A stretch of 8,615 bases of DNA from Cyanothece sp. UBA12306. Its GTDB lineage: Bacteria; Cyanobacteriota; Cyanobacteriia; Cyanobacteriales; Microcystaceae. Shown one piece after another: positions 6,086 through 8,615 of the stretch (its first letter is position 1; each line of letters begins with the position of its first letter). The position numbers and the translations under genes were made by a program. Location: NCBI GenBank assembly GCA_003448685.1, contig DLXW01000324.1:1-8615 (forward strand), read 5' to 3'. The notes under the pieces are model-generated. The model was not told the DNA's origin. It ran no database searches and saw nothing but the letters and a program-made list of their open reading frames with translations.

Positions 6086-6538
6086 ATGATGACGATTGGT
6101 TATGTTAGAATTAACGCCAATCAGAATGACTATGATTTAGCCCGACAAATAGCGATTCTCAAAGTTTACTTGGAGGAGAAGGGCTGGGATTACAAAATTC
6201 TGCAGGATGTAGGGAAAAAAGGCAATTTTCGTCACCCAGGATTAATTCGGTTACTTAAATTAATTTGTGACCAACAGGTACAGCACTTAGTTTTGACTAA
6301 TAAGAATAAGTTACTAGGATTGGGAGCCGATTTCGTTTTAACTTTGTGCGAAGTTTTTAACACTCAAGTGATAATTCTTAATACTATCGAAGAAGACTAC
6401 ATTCAAGATGAAATTACCCAAGATCTCACAGGAGTAATTGACTTGTTTAGATCTCGCATTGGTGAGAGTCCTAATCAAGAAAGGCAAGAACTTCTCAGAG
6501 AATTGAAAAATATTGCCCATAACTTAACAGAAGATTGA
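6086..6538 (+). CDS. IS607 TnpA-like protein, copy 3 (recombinase domain only, active site lost)
   Basis: A 150-residue paralogue of copies 1 and 2 that lacks the HTH and begins directly at the resolvase-like strand (MMTIGYVRINAN). The motif is Y6-V-R8-I-N10, with Asn where the nucleophilic Ser belongs. The D-R-x-x-R set is Asn74, Lys75 and Gly78, and the other conserved Arg is His50. All recognised catalytic positions except Arg8 are therefore gone. The segment GLIRLLKLIC-DQQV and the LGADF / TLCE stretch remain close to copies 1 and 2, so the fold and a dimer surface may be kept. The frame extends to a TTG at 6080 after an in-frame TAA; ATG 6086 is preferred, ATG 6089 is equally possible. 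A strong terminator follows 3 bases after the stop. It might act as a partner or inhibitor of the HTH-bearing copies (inference). Confidence 0.8.
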   Translation: MMTIGYVRINANQNDYDLARQIAILKVYLEEKGWDYKILQDVGKKGNFRHPGLIRLLKLICDQQVQHLVLTNKNKLLGLGADFVLTLCEVFNTQVIILNTIEEDYIQDEITQDLTGVIDLFRSRIGESPNQERQELLRELKNIAHNLTED

Positions 6539-6541
6539 AGT

Positions 6542-6575
6542 ACCCCAAGTTCTAAACTTGGGGTGTTCTTTTTGT
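6542..6575 (+). terminator. Strong intrinsic terminator after copy 3
   Basis: A perfect 10-bp stem accccaagtt (6542-6551) / aacttggggt (6555-6564) with a 3-base loop is followed by a T-rich tail tgttctttttg. It ends the TnpA-like array and separates it from the groEL2 control region. Confidence 0.9.
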
Positions 6576-6796
6576 ATTTATGGTTTTTCTATATATTGGG
6601 ATAAAAATGATATAGCAGTTCTCAATACTCGTGAAGTACAGAAGTTAATGGTTTTGACCGAGTCAGGAGTTCGGCAGTCGGCAGTCGAAGGAAAATCAAA
6701 GTGTACCTCACCAAAGTGAGAAACGCTATAAATAGTGAAAACCGAACACCGAACACCTTTTATGAAGTTTATTTCCTTTTATTATCAACTAAATTA
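6576..6796. other. Non-coding stretch between terminator and CIRCE
   Basis: No gene seen. It carries heptamer tandem repeats in two opposed arms (6666-6757), a ctcac/gtgag hairpin (6707-6720) and AT-rich DNA before the CIRCE operator. Confidence 0.6.
6666..6757. repeat. Imperfect inverted repeat made of heptamer tandem repeats
   Basis: The left arm contains tcggcag twice plus tcg (6671-6687); the right arm contains ccgaaca twice plus cc (6742-6757). The 17-base arms 6666-6682 and 6741-6757 match as reverse complements at 12 of 17 positions by eye, including GTTCGG/CCGAAC. A small hairpin ctcac-caaa-gtgag lies between them. This resembles dispersed cyanobacterial intergenic repeats. Confidence 0.6.
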
Positions 6797-6823
6797 TTAG
6801 CACTCACTCCTCAAGAGTGCTAA
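6797..6823. promoter_or_regulatory. CIRCE operator (HrcA binding site) of groEL2
   Basis: TTAGCACTC (6797-6805), nine bases, then GAGTGCTAA (6815-6823) is an exact match to the CIRCE consensus TTAGCACTC-N9-GAGTGCTAA. HrcA represses chaperonin genes through CIRCE and releases it on heat stress. A TTGACA (6825-6830) begins just after the right arm, but no good -10 stands 16-18 bases downstream, so the exact promoter is unsettled. It lies 168 bases before the groEL ATG. Confidence 0.96.
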
Positions 6824-6856
6824 ATTGACATAAGTAGGGTCAGACAAACCCAAAGA

Positions 6857-6952
6857 TCATCGCCAAGAGCAAGCCCTATCTAGATGGGAGATGACAGTTT
6901 CTCATGTTAGGAAAACCCTTAAGGCGATGAGCCTCTGACCAAGGTTAGAGGC
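6857..6952 (+). promoter_or_regulatory. Potentially structured 5' leader of groEL2
   Basis: tcatcgcc (6857-6864) is the exact reverse complement of ggcgatga (6923-6930), which could close a long-range 8-bp stem. Directly adjoining is a hairpin gcctctgacc / ggttagaggc (6931-6952, one G-T pair) able to stack on it. The enclosed part contains an atctagat palindrome flanked by ccc and ggg (6874-6888). Ribosome site AGGA (6983-6986) lies outside. Folding is inferred by eye; the transcription start is unknown. Confidence 0.4.
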
Positions 6953-6991
6953 GTGACAATATCAAAAGTCAGCAAAACACCTAGGAAAATT

Positions 6992-8615
6992 ATGGCAAAA
7001 ATTGTTTCATTCAGCGATGAATCAAGAAGATCATTAGAACAAGGGGTCAATGCTCTGGCTAATGCTGTTCGTATTACCCTGGGCCCCAAAGGACGCAATG
7101 TCCTACTAGAAAAGAAATTTGGAGCCCCCCAAATCGTTAACGATGGGATCACTGTTGCCAAAGAAATTGAACTCGAAGATCCCTTAGAAAACACTGGAGC
7201 TAGACTCATTCAAGAGATTGCCTCCAAAACCAAGGAAGTAGCTGGAGATGGAACCACTACCGCCACCGTTATTGGTCAAGCCCTAATTCGAGAAGGCTTA
7301 AAAAACGTCATCGCCGGAGCTAACCCAGTAGCTTTGCGACGGGGTATAGAGAAAACTATTACTTTTCTAGTGGCTGAAATTGCCACCGTTGCCCAACCAG
7401 TAGCTGGTGATGCCATCGCCCAAGTAGCTGCTGTCTCCGCAGGAAATGATGAAGAAGTAGGGAAAATGATTTCCCTAGCCATGGATAAAGTGACCACCGA
7501 TGGGGTGATTACCGTTGAAGAATCCAAATCCTTAACCACTGAATTGGATGTGGTAGAAGGGATGCAAATTGATCGCGGCTATCTTTCCCCCTATTTCATC
7601 AGTGATCCTGAACGGCAACTGGTGGAATTTGAAAAACCTTATATTCTGATTACCGACAAAAAAATTAGTGCGATCGCTGATTTAGTTCCCATTCTCGAAA
7701 ATGTTGCTCGCGCTGGCAACCCTTTGCTCATAATTGCCGAAGACGTAGAAGGGGAAGCCTTAGCAACCCTAGTAGTCAACAAAGCACGGGGCGTTTTGAA
7801 TGTAGCAGCGATCAAAGCTCCAGCTTTTGGAGAACGACGCAAAGCAGTTTTACAGGATATTGCGATCCTCACTGGAGGCAGTGTAATTTCTGAAGAAGTA
7901 GGACTTACTCTTGATACAGTTTCTCTTGATATGCTTGGACAAGCGTCTAAAGTGACTGTCGAAAAAGACAACACTATCATTGTTTCTAGTGGAGAAAGCA
8001 AAGCCACAGCAGCTATTGATAAACGGGTAGCTCAACTACGTAAGCAACTCCAAGAAACCGATTCTGATTACGATAAGGAAAAACTACAAGAACGCATTGC
8101 CAAATTAGCTGGTGGTGTGGCAGTAATCAAAGTTGGAGCTGCTACCGAGACTGAACTCAAAGATCGCAAATTGCGGATTCAAGATGCTCTTAATGCTACT
8201 AAAGCGGCAGTAGAAGAAGGAATTGTCCCAGGAGGCGGAACTACTTTAATTCACTTGGCGAAAAAAGTGAGTGAGTTTAAGCAAAGTTTGACCAACCCTG
8301 AAGAACAAGTCGCAGCTGATATCGTGGCTAAAGCTTTAGAAGCTCCTCTACGTCAATTGTCTGATAATGCAGGAGTCGAAGGTTCTGTCATTATTGAGAG
8401 TGTTCGTAACACAGAATTTAATGTGGGTTACAACGCAATTACTGGAGAATTTGAAGATCTGATTAAGGCAGGGATCATTGATCCAGCTAAAGTCGTTCGT
8501 TCCGCACTCCAAAATGCTGCTTCCATTGCTGGAATGGTATTAACAACTGAAGCATTAGTGGTTGAAAAACCTGAACCAGAAGCACCTCCAGCCCCTGATA
8601 TGGGCGGCATGGGCG
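6992..8615 (+). CDS. groEL2: 60-kDa chaperonin GroEL2, 3' truncated by window end
   Basis: An open frame of 541 complete codons starts at ATG 6992 behind AGGA and reaches the window edge inside the Gly/Met tail (PDMGGMG), so only a few codons are probably missing. Group I chaperonin landmarks are present: [12 protein letters not shown] (30-41), Asp51 of [12 protein letters not shown] (equivalent of the ATPase Asp52 in E. coli GroEL), the nucleotide loop GDGTTTATV (85-93), [13 protein letters not shown] and PGGGTTLIH. GroEL forms double seven-membered rings that fold proteins with ATP and GroES in the cytosol. No groES precedes it; the upstream DNA is non-coding with CIRCE. Cyanobacteria usually have groESL1 and a solitary groEL2, and this gene matches the latter. 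Its more even codon use, richer in G and C than the array upstream, fits a highly expressed gene. A HIP1 octamer lies at 7670. Confidence 0.97.
   Translation, partial: MAKIVSFSDESRRSLEQGVNALANAVRITLGPKGRNVLLEKKFGAPQIVNDGITVAKEIELEDPLENTGARLIQEIASKTKEVAGDGTTTATVIGQALIREGLKNVIAGANPVALRRGIEKTITFLVAEIATVAQPVAGDAIAQVAAVSAGNDEEVGKMISLAMDKVTTDGVITVEESKSLTTELDVVEGMQIDRGYLSPYFISDPERQLVEFEKPYILITDKKISAIADLVPILENVARAGNPLLIIAEDVEGEALATLVVNKARGVLNVAAIKAPAFGERRKAVLQDIAILTGGSVISEEVGLTLDTVSLDMLGQASKVTVEKDNTIIVSSGESKATAAIDKRVAQLRKQLQETDSDYDKEKLQERIAKLAGGVAVIKVGAATETELKDRKLRIQDALNATKAAVEEGIVPGGGTTLIHLAKKVSEFKQSLTNPEEQVAADIVAKALEAPLRQLSDNAGVEGSVIIESVRNTEFNVGYNAITGEFEDLIKAGIIDPAKVVRSALQNAASIAGMVLTTEALVVEKPEPEAPPAPDMGGMG
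7670..7677. repeat. HIP1 octamer GCGATCGC
   Basis: Perfect HIP1 palindrome inside groEL2, the third of three in the window. Confidence 0.85.

Noticed and set aside
6338..6520. 60-codon minus-strand frame inside copy 3
   Set aside because: It is antisense to the conserved recombinase-like domain and has no features of its own.
4453..6575. Complete IS607 transposon
   Set aside because: No tnpB frame, no element ends and no intact TnpA active site are present; only TnpA-like genes remain.
6666..6757. K-box (light-responsive groE element) upstream of CIRCE
   Set aside because: GTTCGG is present, but the following bases do not match the NNAN-CCNNAC part on either strand.
6576..6991. groES gene upstream of groEL
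   Set aside because: Translation of the interval shows no GroES-like frame; it holds repeats, CIRCE and a leader only.
6919..8610. Several minus-strand open frames opposite groEL2
   Set aside because: They lie antisense to a clear GroEL reading frame, have Ser/Thr/Ala-rich compositions typical of shadows, and show no family motifs.

Overview
The window is cyanobacterial DNA, most likely from a low-GC unicellular or filamentous lineage. Three lines of evidence support this: the octamer GCGATCGC (HIP1) occurs three times (599, 3235, 7670) in otherwise AT-rich sequence; the intergenic spaces carry heptanucleotide tandem repeats of the kind common in cyanobacteria; and the right edge holds a GroEL with no groES in front of it, controlled by a perfect CIRCE operator, which is the arrangement of cyanobacterial groEL2. 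The species cannot be named from the sequence alone.

Left part (1-3995): the 3' portion of a Uma2-family (DUF820) PD-(D/E)XK nuclease-like gene with a repeat-built charged tail overlaps a PLP-dependent class I/II aminotransferase by 4 bases (ATGA). A 336-base non-coding gap follows. Next come a nitrilase-superfamily amidase of the Nit1 / deaminated-glutathione-amidase type, a small protein resembling M15 (DD-/LD-peptidase-like) zinc peptidases, and, convergent to it on the minus strand, a Nudix hydrolase of the ADP-ribose pyrophosphatase type. These look like independent housekeeping or metabolite-repair genes, apart from the coupled first pair.

Middle part (3996-6575): the most unusual section. 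Three consecutive same-strand genes are homologous to TnpA, the serine recombinase of IS607-family transposons (MerR-type helix-turn-helix plus resolvase domain). No tnpB or other sign of an intact element accompanies them. No copy keeps a complete active site. Copy 1 keeps the nucleophilic Ser but has lost the D-R-x-x-R residues. Copy 2 keeps D-R-x-x-R but has Gly in place of Ser. Copy 3 has lost both and also lacks the HTH domain. All three have lost the conserved Arg before the P-x-L-I-R-L-L segment. The HTH halves of copies 1 and 2 are clearly more similar than their catalytic halves. I infer a domesticated, tandemly duplicated DNA-binding family, not an active transposon. The array ends in a strong intrinsic terminator.

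Right part (6576-8615): a non-coding stretch with two heptamer arrays in inverted orientation, then a perfect CIRCE operator (HrcA target), a leader that can fold into a long-range stem plus a hairpin, and groEL2, which runs off the window about at its C-terminal Gly/Met tail. The terminator and CIRCE suggest that the TnpA-like array and groEL2 are transcribed separately.
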